From Acidobacteriaceae bacterium (lineage in GTDB: Bacteria > Acidobacteriota > Terriglobia > Terriglobales > Acidobacteriaceae), in NCBI GenBank assembly GCA_903642235.1, contig CAHJWL010000006.1, positions 220,769-284,768 of the forward strand: a stretch of 64,000 nucleotides of DNA, in the 5' to 3' direction. Made by a program: the position numbers and the translations under genes. Below are positions 36,925 through 45,275 of the stretch, piece after piece (within the stretch, counting starts at the first letter, position 1; each line of letters starts with the position of its first letter). The notes beneath the pieces are model-generated. The model was not told the DNA's origin. It did no database searches and saw only the letters and a list, made by a program, of their open reading frames with translations.

Positions 36925-38091
36925 TTAGAGGAGTTCGACCTCGCCGATGGCGGTGCCGTTGCTTGGGAAGGTGGCGCCGAAGGCATGGAGCAGGGTGCGG
37001 TTGCGGCCGAGGCGGACGCACTGGATGGCGAGGCGAAGCGGAAGAGGCGCGATGCCGTCGGGCCAGAGCTCGCTGGCGGGGCGCAGAACTCCGTCGCGGT
37101 CGGGGTGGAAGACGCGATCATCCCAGCGGCGCCAGCCTTTGGTGAACTCCGGGAAGTCGGAGACGGCATCGAGGGTGGACTGGAGGATGCGCTGCTCCCA
37201 GGGGCGGCGGTACTGGTCGAGGAAGAGGACGTGGCTCTGGCGCTCGCGCCGGATCTCGTCGACGAACTCGCCGAAGCTGGAGGCATGGGAGAGATTGATG
37301 CAGGCGCTCGGCTCCATGCCGTGGCGGTCGCCGCCGGAGATGAGCAGATGGCCGGTTTCGCGGGCGAGGTCGACAACGCCGCGATTTTCGCGGGCGTGGC
37401 GCAGGCCGTTCAGCTCGATCGCGTGGATTGCAGGGCCGGCGAGCTCGAGGAAGCGAAGCATCTCCCGGCGATGGAGATCCGGGCCGATGCGGTGCAGATC
37501 CCAGAGGGGGTGATTGAAGATGACGAGGACGCCGGGGAGAGCGTGGAGCTCGGAGAGGATGGCGCGGAGATCGGCTTCGAGTGGATGTGCGGTATAGGCT
37601 TCCAGGCGCGAGGTCCAGGCGAAGGCTGTGGCCGAGGGTAGATTGTGAACGCCGAGATGAATCTCCGTACGGCCGAACGGCACCGTCCACTCAAGCGAGA
37701 CGGGAATACCGCGCGCGCTGGGGACGGACCGTAGAAGCTGCGGGGCGGCGATGGTGTCGTGGTCAGTCAGGGCAACGAGGGCGGAGAGTCCGAGCTGAGC
37801 GATCTGCCCGGTCTCAACCGCATGCGCCATGCGTGGAACCAGGGGCGGCCGCCAGTTTCCGCGCTGGAAGTCAAGCTGCACATGCCTCTGGGTCGCCTGA
37901 CGCTCGTAGTGCGCGAACATGTGTGGCAGACCGGGGATGGCGGCGAGGAGTTTGTGAAGAAAGGTGAGGGTTTCAGGCGACTGGCTGGTGTGGCTGTGCA
38001 GCGAGACGCCGCTTGAAAAGGCCGCGGGAAGATCGCGCTGATTCCAGAGGCTTGTGACGGTAGATCGGGCGTGCAGTCCGGCTGCTGCCAT
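36925..38091 (-). CDS. PHP-domain metal-dependent phosphoesterase
   Basis: 388 aa from the ATG at 38091 (MAAAGLHARSTVTSLW). Histidine and aspartate motifs of the PHP fold are in order: GVSLHSHTSQSPE near 30, VALTDHDTIA near 125, VIFNHPLWD near 215 and GGDRHGME near 275. PHP proteins hydrolyse phosphoester bonds with a multi-metal centre; the substrate is not predictable here. The protein is longer than simple PHP phosphatases, with a unique C-terminal about 90 residues. Confidence 0.82.
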   Translation of the reverse strand: MAAAGLHARSTVTSLWNQRDLPAAFSSGVSLHSHTSQSPETLTFLHKLLAAIPGLPHMFAHYERQATQRHVQLDFQRGNWRPPLVPRMAHAVETGQIAQLGLSALVALTDHDTIAAPQLLRSVPSARGIPVSLEWTVPFGRTEIHLGVHNLPSATAFAWTSRLEAYTAHPLEADLRAILSELHALPGVLVIFNHPLWDLHRIGPDLHRREMLRFLELAGPAIHAIELNGLRHARENRGVVDLARETGHLLISGGDRHGMEPSACINLSHASSFGEFVDEIRRERQSHVLFLDQYRRPWEQRILQSTLDAVSDFPEFTKGWRRWDDRVFHPDRDGVLRPASELWPDGIAPLPLRLAIQCVRLGRNRTLLHAFGATFPSNGTAIGEVELL

Positions 38092-38226
38092 CGGGGGAAA
38101 CCCTCCGTACCGACTGCAGGGTAGAGGGAGAAACAACAACGGGCTGTGAGAATGCGGAGAATGCTCGGTGAAAGGAGGGCCCGGAGGACACGGCTGGGTA
38201 CCGGGTAAACAACACTGGGGTGAGCT

Positions 38227-38748
38227 TTACTCTTCGTCAAGTTCGGCGAAGATTGCAGCCAGGCTGACTTCGATGGAAGTGTTGGGAATGCGGAAGAGGC
38301 CGTCGGCGGGTTGGAGGAAACCCTGCGTGGAGGCAAGCCAGCCGCGACGCTTCCACGGGTCGATGGCCCAGATGTGCTCGACACCGAGGCCGGCATAGTC
38401 ATCAACACGCTCCTGGAGGTCGCCTAGGGAGTCATCCTTCGAGAGGATCTCGATGCAGAGCAGCGGGGCGAAGCGGACGATCGGGTCTTTGGGATCAGAC
38501 GAGCGGAGGATGCAGAGATCGGGAATTCGGTAGTGGGTGGCGGAGGTCTGCACGCGCTGCTCGGGAAGCACACGGACCTGCCAGTCGTGACGGTGATTGC
38601 CGAAGATGCGAGAGAGTATCCCCTGAATGAGGGCGTGGGGCTGCTCGCCCATATTGCGCTCCTGAAGGACGCCGTCGAGGAAGTCGCGGTCGGGCCGGTA
38701 TGTGGTGGCGAGGTACTCGGAGACGGGAATGAGAGTCGCGCTGGCCAT
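38227..38748 (-). CDS. Uma2 family (DUF820) restriction-endonuclease-fold protein
   Basis: 173 aa. The Uma2 pattern is complete: PVSEYLATTYRPDRDFLDGVLQE, YRIPDLCILRSSDP and FAPLLCIEILSKDDSLGDLQ (the D-ExK nuclease core, PD...EIxSK), then ERVDDYAGLGVEHIWAIDP. This family has a PD-(D/E)xK fold and is common in cyanobacteria and acidobacteria; in vivo targets are unknown. It is divergent from lpdA across 134 bp. Confidence 0.93.
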   Translation of the reverse strand: MASATLIPVSEYLATTYRPDRDFLDGVLQERNMGEQPHALIQGILSRIFGNHRHDWQVRVLPEQRVQTSATHYRIPDLCILRSSDPKDPIVRFAPLLCIEILSKDDSLGDLQERVDDYAGLGVEHIWAIDPWKRRGWLASTQGFLQPADGLFRIPNTSIEVSLAAIFAELDEE

Positions 38749-38882
38749 GAGCGTAGTATCGCGCGTTCCTGTTTATGGCGGAAGAAGTTTCTGGCACGGG
38801 CGGCATGGCGGAGGCGGTGCGCCGAAAAGGCGCCACGTTCATCCAATAGAATGAAGAGGCGAGTTCAGAACGGAGCATTTCC

Positions 38883-40298
38883 TTGGCAGAGACAGTGTTT
38901 GATCTGGTGATTGTGGGCGGCGGGCCCGCGGGGTACACCTGTGCCATTCGAGCGGCACAGTACGGGCAGAAGGTAGCGCTGATCGAGAAGACGGACAAGC
39001 TGGGCGGCACGTGTCTGCACTGGGGCTGCATCCCGACGAAGTCGATGCTGTTCTCAGCCGAGTTGTGGGATCACCTGAAGCATGCGGACCGGTATGGCAT
39101 CGAGGTCGCCGACCAGAAGGTGAACTGGAGCGGCGTGCTGGCGCGCAAGGATGATGTGATCACGAAGCACACCAAGGGACTCGAGTTCCTGATGAAGAAG
39201 AACAAGATCGCGACCTTCGAGGGCTACGGGCGGCTGACCGGGCCGGCCAAAGAGGGAGTGCACGCGATCGATGTGAACCAGAACGGCAAGAAGGAGCAGG
39301 TACGGGCGAAGAAGGTGGTCATCGCGACCGGCTCTGACGCGCGCATGCTGCCGGGGTACACGCCGGACGCGACCATCATGACGAACATGGAGATCCTGAC
39401 GATCGAGAGCATTCCGAAGTCAATGATCGTGATCGGGTCGGGCGCAGTGGGCGTGGAGTTTGCGTCGGTGTTCAAGAGTTTCGGCACAGATGTGACGATC
39501 ATCGAGGCGCTGCCGCGGATTGTGAGCGCGGAGGACGCGGATGTTTCGAAGGAGCTGCTGCGGCTTTATAAGAAGCGCGGCATCAACGTGCATGTTTCGG
39601 CGAAGGTAGACACGATCGAGAAGACGGCTGAGGGTGCGACGGTTCACTTCACGAAGTCCGACGGGAAGAGCGAGGTTCTCTCGGCGGAGAAGGTGCTGGT
39701 GGCTGTGGGGCGCGCGCCGCGGACGACGGATATCGGGCTCGAGACGACAAACATCAAGCTGGATCGTGGCTTCATCATGACAAACGAGTGGATGGAGACT
39801 ACGGAACCGGGTGTTTACGCGATCGGCGACGTTGTTGGCGGGCTGCCGCAGTTGGCGCACGTGGGTGCGATGGCGGGTCTGGTGGTGGCGGCGAAGCTGT
39901 CAGGCAAGTATGCCCGTCCGGTGCGGCGCGACCGCATTCCGGGATGCACATACTGCGATCCGCAGATTGGGTCAGTCGGTCTCACGGAGGCGCAGGCAAA
40001 GGAGAAGGGCCTCGAGGTCAAGGTGGGCAAGTTTCCATTCGTCGGCAATTCAAAGGCGACTATCCTTGATGCGCATGATGGCTTCGTAAAGGTCGTTGCA
40101 GACGCGAAGTATGGCGAGGTGCTGGGCGTACACATCATTGGTCCCAATGCAACGGAGCTGATTGCAGAAAGTGTGACCGCGATGGAGCTGGAGGCAACGA
40201 TCGAGGAGTTGATGTTTACGATCCATGCGCATCCGACGCTCGCGGAGAGCATGCTCGACGGCTTTGCAAGCGTTGAGGGCATGGCCGTCAACGTCTAG
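38883..40298 (+). CDS. lpdA: Dihydrolipoyl dehydrogenase (E3)
   Basis: 471 aa from a TTG at 38883 (MAETVFDLVIVGGGPAGYT). It reoxidises dihydrolipoamide of 2-oxoacid dehydrogenases with FAD and NAD. Seen: the FAD GGGPAGY loop, the redox disulfide GGTCLHWGCIPTKS (Cys44/Cys49), the NAD site VIGSGAVGVEFASVF, FAD-binding GVYAIGDV and the catalytic HAHPTLAE near the C-terminus. It is followed 7 bp later by lipB and then an E2 gene, forming a compact lipoate operon. Confidence 0.97.
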   Translation: MAETVFDLVIVGGGPAGYTCAIRAAQYGQKVALIEKTDKLGGTCLHWGCIPTKSMLFSAELWDHLKHADRYGIEVADQKVNWSGVLARKDDVITKHTKGLEFLMKKNKIATFEGYGRLTGPAKEGVHAIDVNQNGKKEQVRAKKVVIATGSDARMLPGYTPDATIMTNMEILTIESIPKSMIVIGSGAVGVEFASVFKSFGTDVTIIEALPRIVSAEDADVSKELLRLYKKRGINVHVSAKVDTIEKTAEGATVHFTKSDGKSEVLSAEKVLVAVGRAPRTTDIGLETTNIKLDRGFIMTNEWMETTEPGVYAIGDVVGGLPQLAHVGAMAGLVVAAKLSGKYARPVRRDRIPGCTYCDPQIGSVGLTEAQAKEKGLEVKVGKFPFVGNSKATILDAHDGFVKVVADAKYGEVLGVHIIGPNATELIAESVTAMELEATIEELMFTIHAHPTLAESMLDGFASVEGMAVNV

Positions 40299-40305
40299 CG
40301 CAGCC

Positions 40306-41049
40306 ATGGTGATCCAGGTCGTTTCGCTGGGACGCATCCCGTACGACCTGGGTCTTGCGGCACAGGCTCGTGTGGTTGCGGCACGGCAGGCTGGATTGAT
40401 CGGCGACACAGTTCTGCTGATGGAGCATGAGCCGGTGTTGACGCTTGGGCGGAACGCGACACGGTCGAACATCCTGGTAGCGGATGACTTTCTGCAGGCA
40501 CGTGGAGTTGCTGTGCACGAAATCAACCGCGGCGGCGACGTGACTTATCATGGTCCGGGGCAGTTGGTGGGCTACCCGATCTTCGATCTGCGTGGAGATT
40601 TACCGGGTAAGCGCGGGCCACACCTTGGCCCCGTCGACTTCATGCGTCTGCTCGAGGAGGTTGTGATCCGGACCTGCTCGGAGTTTCGGGTTCCAGCGCA
40701 GCGGATTCGAAAGCGGACCGGCGTGTGGACCTTTGCCGGGGGTGCTCAGAATGAGCGGAAGATTGCGGCTCTGGGCATTCACGTCGCACGCGGCGTCACA
40801 TCGCATGGCTTTGCTCTGAATGTAACGACGGATCTTCGGGACTTTGAATGGATCGTGCCATGCGGCATTGCGGACCTCGGCGTCACGTCTCTGGAGCAGG
40901 AGGCCGAGATAGAACATGAACCGACGATGACACGCGCGGCTGACTTCGTGCTGAAGAGCTTTGGCTATGTGTTCGGCCGACAAATCGTCTTTGCGGAGTC
41001 TCTGGACGCGCTCTTCGCAAGGGTGCCCGTCGAGCAGCCAACGACCTAG
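40306..41049 (+). CDS. lipB: Octanoyl-[ACP]:protein N-octanoyltransferase
   Basis: 247 aa from the ATG at 40306. It moves octanoate from acyl carrier protein to lipoyl domains, the first step of lipoate synthesis. Seen: RGGDVTYHGPGQLVGYPI near 76, the catalytic lysine in RKIAALGIHV near 151 and the catalytic cysteine in PCGIADLGVTSLEQE near 185. The only plausible targets in the window are the two lipoyl domains encoded immediately downstream. lipA is not in the window. Confidence 0.97.
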   Translation: MVIQVVSLGRIPYDLGLAAQARVVAARQAGLIGDTVLLMEHEPVLTLGRNATRSNILVADDFLQARGVAVHEINRGGDVTYHGPGQLVGYPIFDLRGDLPGKRGPHLGPVDFMRLLEEVVIRTCSEFRVPAQRIRKRTGVWTFAGGAQNERKIAALGIHVARGVTSHGFALNVTTDLRDFEWIVPCGIADLGVTSLEQEAEIEHEPTMTRAADFVLKSFGYVFGRQIVFAESLDALFARVPVEQPTT

Positions 41050-41116
41050 CTGCCGCCGTATAATCCAGCTTGCTGGCGGTGTGCCACAGAGGCGCGCCCT
41101 GTTCACGAGGAGATTC

Positions 41117-42862
41117 ATGCCGACCGACGTTGTTATGCCCCAGATGGGCGAGTCCATCACCGAAGGCACCCTTACGAAGTGGCTGAAAAAGCCGGGCGAG
41201 CGTGTCGAGCGCGATGAGCCGCTGTTTGAAATTTCGACCGACAAGGTGGATGCGGAGATACCCTCGCCCTCTGCTGGAACGCTGGAGGCCATCAAGGTCG
41301 AGGAGGGGACAACGGTCGAGATCAATACGGTCGTTTGCACGCTGAGTGAGAACGGTTCGGGATCGGCGACGCCCTCGGCTGCGCCGGCAGGCAAGGAGAC
41401 AGCGGGTTCACCCTCTGCCGATACAACGGAGGCAGCGGCGATCGATGCACCTGCTGCCAATCAGGGCAATCCTGCCGCGGTTCCGGGTACGGAATCCGGT
41501 GCGCCGGTGACTACACCCGAGCCCGCAGCAAGCGGCGATTCGGCAACCGAAGTGCTGATGCCGCAGATGGGCGAGTCCATCACGGAAGGCACCATCACCA
41601 AGTGGCTGAAGAAGGTAGGCGATACCGTCCAGCGCGACGAGCCGATCTTTGAGATCTCAACGGACAAGGTAGATGCGGAGATTCCGTCACCGATCGCCGG
41701 CAAGCTCGCCGAGATCAAGGTGAACGAGGGCCAGACGGTCACCGTAAACACGGTTGTCGCGCTGATCGGAAGTGCGGGTGCAACATCCGCACCCGCGCCG
41801 AAAGTGCCAGCCGCACAGCCGTCCGTCCCACAGGCTGCTCCCGCCGCGCAGCAGAATGGAATGCCGTCCGCCGCGCCGGCCCAGGCAAGCCAGAGCGAGC
41901 CACAGCGATCTTCGCCCCTTGTTCGGAAGATCGCGAAAGAGAACAACGTTGATCTCAGCCAGATCGCCGGCAGCGGTGCGTCCGGCCGGATCACGAAGAC
42001 TGACCTTCTCAGCCACATGGAGGGCGGCGCAGCACTTGCGCCCGCAGCACCGCCGGCGGCCGTCGCTACGACACAGACGCAGCCGAACTACACGCAGGCT
42101 GAGTCTGCAAAGGCCACAACCGCGCCGGCAAAGGCAGCTGTCGCAACACCACCAATGCCGGGCGAGCTTGTGCCGATGAGCAAGATGCGCGGCATCATCG
42201 CGCGACGTATGGTGGAGTCCAAGGCGACGAGCGCGCATGTGCACACTGTCTTCAAGGTAGACATGACGCGCATCGTTCGTCTGCGCGAGAAGGAAAAGAG
42301 CAAGTACGAGCAGCGTAACGGCGTGAAGCTTACCTATATGCCTTTCATCACACGGGCCACGGTCCAGGCACTGCGAAAGCACGCGATCGTCAATGCCGCC
42401 ACCCAGGGTGAGGCAATTCTCTATAACAAGAACATCAATATCGGCATCGCCGTGGCGCTCGAGTGGGGGTTGATCGTTCCTGTCATTAAGCAGACAGAAG
42501 AAAAGAGCTTTCTCGGCATCGCGCGCGCTATTGTCGATGTCGCCGATCGCGCCCGTAATAAGAAACTCGCTCCGGACGAAGTTGCCGGCGGCACCTTTAC
42601 TCTTACCAACTCCGGTATCTTCGGGGAACAGTTCGGCACGCCGATCATCGCGCAGCCGCAGTCAGCTATTCTTGGCATAGGCGGCCTGAATAAAGAGGCT
42701 ATGGTTTTAACGGATAAGGATGGTCAGGACACGATTGCGATTCGATCGATTCAACGCTTCACTCTAGGGTTTGATCATCGCATTATCGATGGCTCGGATG
42801 CCGGAAAGTTCATGACAGATTTCAAGAACTACCTTGAGAACTGGTCAGAGGATCTCGGGTGA
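41117..42862 (+). CDS. 2-oxoacid dehydrogenase E2 (dihydrolipoyl succinyltransferase type), two lipoyl domains
   Basis: 581 aa from the ATG at 41117, shortly after ACGAGGAGA. Two near-identical lipoyl domains (about 2-76 and 141-216), each with the lipoylated lysine in EISTDKVDAEIPSP, are joined by Ala/Pro-rich linkers. The E1/E3-binding domain (SPLVRKIAKENNVDLSQIAG, about 268-303) follows, then the acyltransferase core with HRIIDGSDAGKF near 554. The motif set fits sucB/odhB of the 2-oxoglutarate complex, but a branched-chain or pyruvate role cannot be excluded. Its last 18 bp overlap the 3' end of the opposite ferredoxin-like gene. Confidence 0.93.
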   Translation: MPTDVVMPQMGESITEGTLTKWLKKPGERVERDEPLFEISTDKVDAEIPSPSAGTLEAIKVEEGTTVEINTVVCTLSENGSGSATPSAAPAGKETAGSPSADTTEAAAIDAPAANQGNPAAVPGTESGAPVTTPEPAASGDSATEVLMPQMGESITEGTITKWLKKVGDTVQRDEPIFEISTDKVDAEIPSPIAGKLAEIKVNEGQTVTVNTVVALIGSAGATSAPAPKVPAAQPSVPQAAPAAQQNGMPSAAPAQASQSEPQRSSPLVRKIAKENNVDLSQIAGSGASGRITKTDLLSHMEGGAALAPAAPPAAVATTQTQPNYTQAESAKATTAPAKAAVATPPMPGELVPMSKMRGIIARRMVESKATSAHVHTVFKVDMTRIVRLREKEKSKYEQRNGVKLTYMPFITRATVQALRKHAIVNAATQGEAILYNKNINIGIAVALEWGLIVPVIKQTEEKSFLGIARAIVDVADRARNKKLAPDEVAGGTFTLTNSGIFGEQFGTPIIAQPQSAILGIGGLNKEAMVLTDKDGQDTIAIRSIQRFTLGFDHRIIDGSDAGKFMTDFKNYLENWSEDLG

Positions 42863-43291
42863 GTGTGACTCAGAGGGCACGGCTACGCTGCTTTTATCCA
42901 TGCCCGCCCCGTCCAGGCTTGCACGCGGTTCAGCTTTCGCGTCTTCGACCATGGCAGCGCAGACATCGCGTAGTTCGTCTGGAGTTCTGACAACGACGAT
43001 CTCCGCGGGCCCCCGGCCACGCTGTGCACCTACAGCTACGGCCATGGCTCCTCGCGGGCAGACGTCCAGGCAGGGCACCGGCAGAATGCACAACCCGGAA
43101 TCGTTCATCTCGGCCTCAGCAGCGAGAGAGACCAGAGCGTGTTGCATCTGCGTAATTAAGCGAAACCGACCCTCTTTCGCCAGGCGATGCTCGCACTTCT
43201 CACATGCCAGCAGGATCGGACGCTGTGGTCCACTTCCAGGTGTCCGCCGGTCACGTATGCCGGCGACAAAGCTGCTCTTCTTCGCTCCCAA
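42845..43291 (-). CDS. Ferredoxin-like Cys-rich protein (DUF1636-like)
   Basis: 148 aa from a TTG at 43291. Cysteines are arranged C-x2-C (LLACEKCEHRLA, about 28) and then C-x5-C-x3-C (CILPVPCLDVCPRGA, about 68), as in thioredoxin-fold [2Fe-2S] or predicted metal-binding DUF1636 proteins. The family assignment is by pattern only. It starts 27 bp after the purK stop on the same strand, so it is probably the third gene of purE-purK. Its 3' end overlaps the E2 gene by 18 bp tail to tail. Confidence 0.65.
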   Translation of the reverse strand: MGAKKSSFVAGIRDRRTPGSGPQRPILLACEKCEHRLAKEGRFRLITQMQHALVSLAAEAEMNDSGLCILPVPCLDVCPRGAMAVAVGAQRGRGPAEIVVVRTPDELRDVCAAMVEDAKAEPRASLDGAGMDKSSVAVPSESHSPEIL

Positions 43292-43318
43292 AATCCGATC
43301 CTATCTATCCGCCTGCCA

Positions 43319-44494
43319 CTAGAGACAAGCAAGTGCTTTCTGCACACGCGAGACTGCTTCTTCTATCGTGCCGCCCACGGCACTCAAGTGGCCCATCTTG
43401 CGGCCTCTGCGCGGCTTCAACTTCTCATATAGATGCACGCGCACTCCCGGAATTTGCAGGGCTTGATCAAACTTCGGAGAACCGTCTGCGTTCAGCCAAA
43501 CATCCCCCAGCAGATTTGCAATAGCGGCTGGCTCGATCACACGCACGTCCCCCAACGGCAGATCACAGACTGCCCGAACCAGCTGTTCAAACTGACTCGT
43601 CACGCAGGCCCGTTCACTTGCGTGGTAGCTGTTGTGTGGCCGCGGAGCCAGCTCATTGATCAGAAGTGTTCCAGCTTTTGTTACAAACATCTCGACTGCG
43701 AGCAACCCCTCAAGCTGCAAAGTCTCCGCGAGTTCCAGTGCGAGCGCCTCTGCCTCTTTCGCCGTATCGCCGGCCAGTGGTGCGGGGAGAACACTCCACG
43801 CCAGAATCTGATTCTCGTGATGGTTCCATGCTGCCGGGTACACCTTGATTTCGCCGCGCGGGCTTCTCGCCACAAGAACGCTGATCTCCCGCTCGAGCTC
43901 AATAGCCTGTTCGACCACTCCTTCGCCCTCGCCCAGAGCCTCCCATGCACCGCGGATCTCAACCTCGAAGGCAGTGTCCGGCGCAAACCCGACCTTGCCT
44001 TGCCCGCGGCCATCGTAGCCTCCCCGCGAGCTCTTGCAAAAGCAGCGTCCGCCTAACTCAGTCACGGCGGATCGCAGCTCTTCCAGCGTTCGCACCGCGC
44101 GGTAGTCTCCCAGCGGAAAGCCGTTGCGGCGCAACCAGTTCTTCTGCTCCACGCGGCTTTGAATCATCGTCACGATGGCACGCCCAGGCCGCACTGGAAC
44201 AAAGCTGGAGGCCGCTTCCATGCTCCCTTCGGAGATCTGCTCGATCTCTAGCGTTACCACGTCACAACCCCGCGCCAGATTTGCAGCCTCGCGGCTATCC
44301 TCCCATCCGGCCTCAATACAGCCGTCCACGACAAACCGCGCCGGGCACGCCGGATCCGGATCGAGCACCAGAATGCGATAGCCCATGCCGCGCGCTGCCA
44401 TCGCCGTCATCCGTCCAAGCTGGCCGCCGCCGAAGATCCCGATTGTTGCTCCAGGCAGGATGGCCCCCCCGCCCCTGCGCTCTTCTGTGCTCAC
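43319..44494 (-). CDS. purK: N5-carboxyaminoimidazole ribonucleotide synthase
   Basis: 391 aa, ATP-grasp fold. GATIGIFGGGQLGRMTAMAARGMG at the N-terminus, FCKSSRGGYDGRGQGKV (about 153) and ELAPRPHNSYHASERAC (about 285) are PurK signatures. It makes N5-CAIR from AIR, bicarbonate and ATP in purine synthesis. Its start overlaps the purE stop by 4 nt, so the two are coupled. Confidence 0.97.
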   Translation of the reverse strand: MSTEERRGGGAILPGATIGIFGGGQLGRMTAMAARGMGYRILVLDPDPACPARFVVDGCIEAGWEDSREAANLARGCDVVTLEIEQISEGSMEAASSFVPVRPGRAIVTMIQSRVEQKNWLRRNGFPLGDYRAVRTLEELRSAVTELGGRCFCKSSRGGYDGRGQGKVGFAPDTAFEVEIRGAWEALGEGEGVVEQAIELEREISVLVARSPRGEIKVYPAAWNHHENQILAWSVLPAPLAGDTAKEAEALALELAETLQLEGLLAVEMFVTKAGTLLINELAPRPHNSYHASERACVTSQFEQLVRAVCDLPLGDVRVIEPAAIANLLGDVWLNADGSPKFDQALQIPGVRVHLYEKLKPRRGRKMGHLSAVGGTIEEAVSRVQKALACL

Positions 44495-44994
44495 AGGGTC
44501 ACCGCCGCGTCGAGCGTCTGCGACAGCACCTCAGCGGTCCGAGTGGCGCGCCAGGTCACGAGTCGTTGTCGTAACACCGGATCCGTTGTCGCGAGAATCT
44601 GGATCGCAAGCAAGCCGGCGTTCGTCGCACCTGCCGCGCCGATCGCGAGCGTTCCCACAGGCACTCCCTTCGGCATCTGCACCATCGAGAGCAGAGCATC
44701 CATCCCCTGCAGCGCCGTAGCGGCAACTGGAACTCCCAGTACCGGCAGCACCGTCTTTGCCGCCAGCATACCCGGTAGATGCGCCGCCCCACCGGCGCCC
44801 GCGATCAGCACGCGAAATCCCCGGTCCGCCGCAGTCGCGGCATAGTCAAACAAGAGATCCGGAGTCCTGTGCGCCGACACGATCCTCGCCTCATGCGGAA
44901 TCGCGAACTCCGTCAAAATCTCGACAGCGGCTCGCATAACTGCGTAGTCGCTGCGACTTCCCATCACCACGCCTACCAAGGCCTGCCCGTTCAT
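44491..44994 (-). CDS. purE: N5-carboxyaminoimidazole ribonucleotide mutase
   Basis: 167 aa class I PurE: VGVVMGSRSDYAVM, IVSAHRTPDLLFDYA and IAGAGGAAHLPGMLAAKT are the active-site segments. It converts N5-CAIR to CAIR. The ribosome-binding site AGGAGA precedes the ATG. The phage-like gene block ends only 36 bp upstream on the same strand, so purE must be read either from a promoter inside the last phage-like gene or by read-through. Confidence 0.97.
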   Translation of the reverse strand: MNGQALVGVVMGSRSDYAVMRAAVEILTEFAIPHEARIVSAHRTPDLLFDYAATAADRGFRVLIAGAGGAAHLPGMLAAKTVLPVLGVPVAATALQGMDALLSMVQMPKGVPVGTLAIGAAGATNAGLLAIQILATTDPVLRQRLVTWRATRTAEVLSQTLDAAVTL

Positions 44995-45030
44995 CTCCTG
45001 AGTATAGCGAGACCCGTTCGGTCCACCACG

Positions 45031-45249
45031 CTAATGGCAGCGGAAGTAGTTCATTGCGAGATGAGCAATCGTCAACAGTCCACCCGCCGTTCCCGCAACG
45101 CCTTTCATCCTTTGCATCCCGCGCTCATGCTGCGCAACCCGCTCCTCCAGCTGGTTCAGTCGGCCCGGTTCACCAATTCCCATCACCTGCCGCATCTGGC
45201 TCTTCAAGACGCTCAGATCCGCGAGCACCTGCGCTTCAAAGTCCGTCAT
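45031..45249 (-). CDS. Small holin-like / XhlA-like phage protein
   Basis: 72 aa. A coiled-coil-forming first half (FEAQVLADLSVLKSQMRQV, then LNQLEERVAQHERGM) is followed by a short hydrophobic helix (GTAGGLLTIAHLAMNYF). This layout, coiled coil then one C-terminal TM, is that of XhlA/hemolysin-like phage accessory proteins, but no signature is conclusive. It is the last gene of the block, 26 bp after the tail-tip gene. Confidence 0.55.
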   Translation of the reverse strand: MTDFEAQVLADLSVLKSQMRQVMGIGEPGRLNQLEERVAQHERGMQRMKGVAGTAGGLLTIAHLAMNYFRCH

Positions 45250-45275
45250 CGCACTCTCCTCCTTCTCCGGCGGCG

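Noticed and set aside
44995..45250. Attachment site or integrase at the purE side
   Set aside because: No tRNA, no direct repeat shared with the 62.7-64.0 kb side and no recombinase frame were found within the window.
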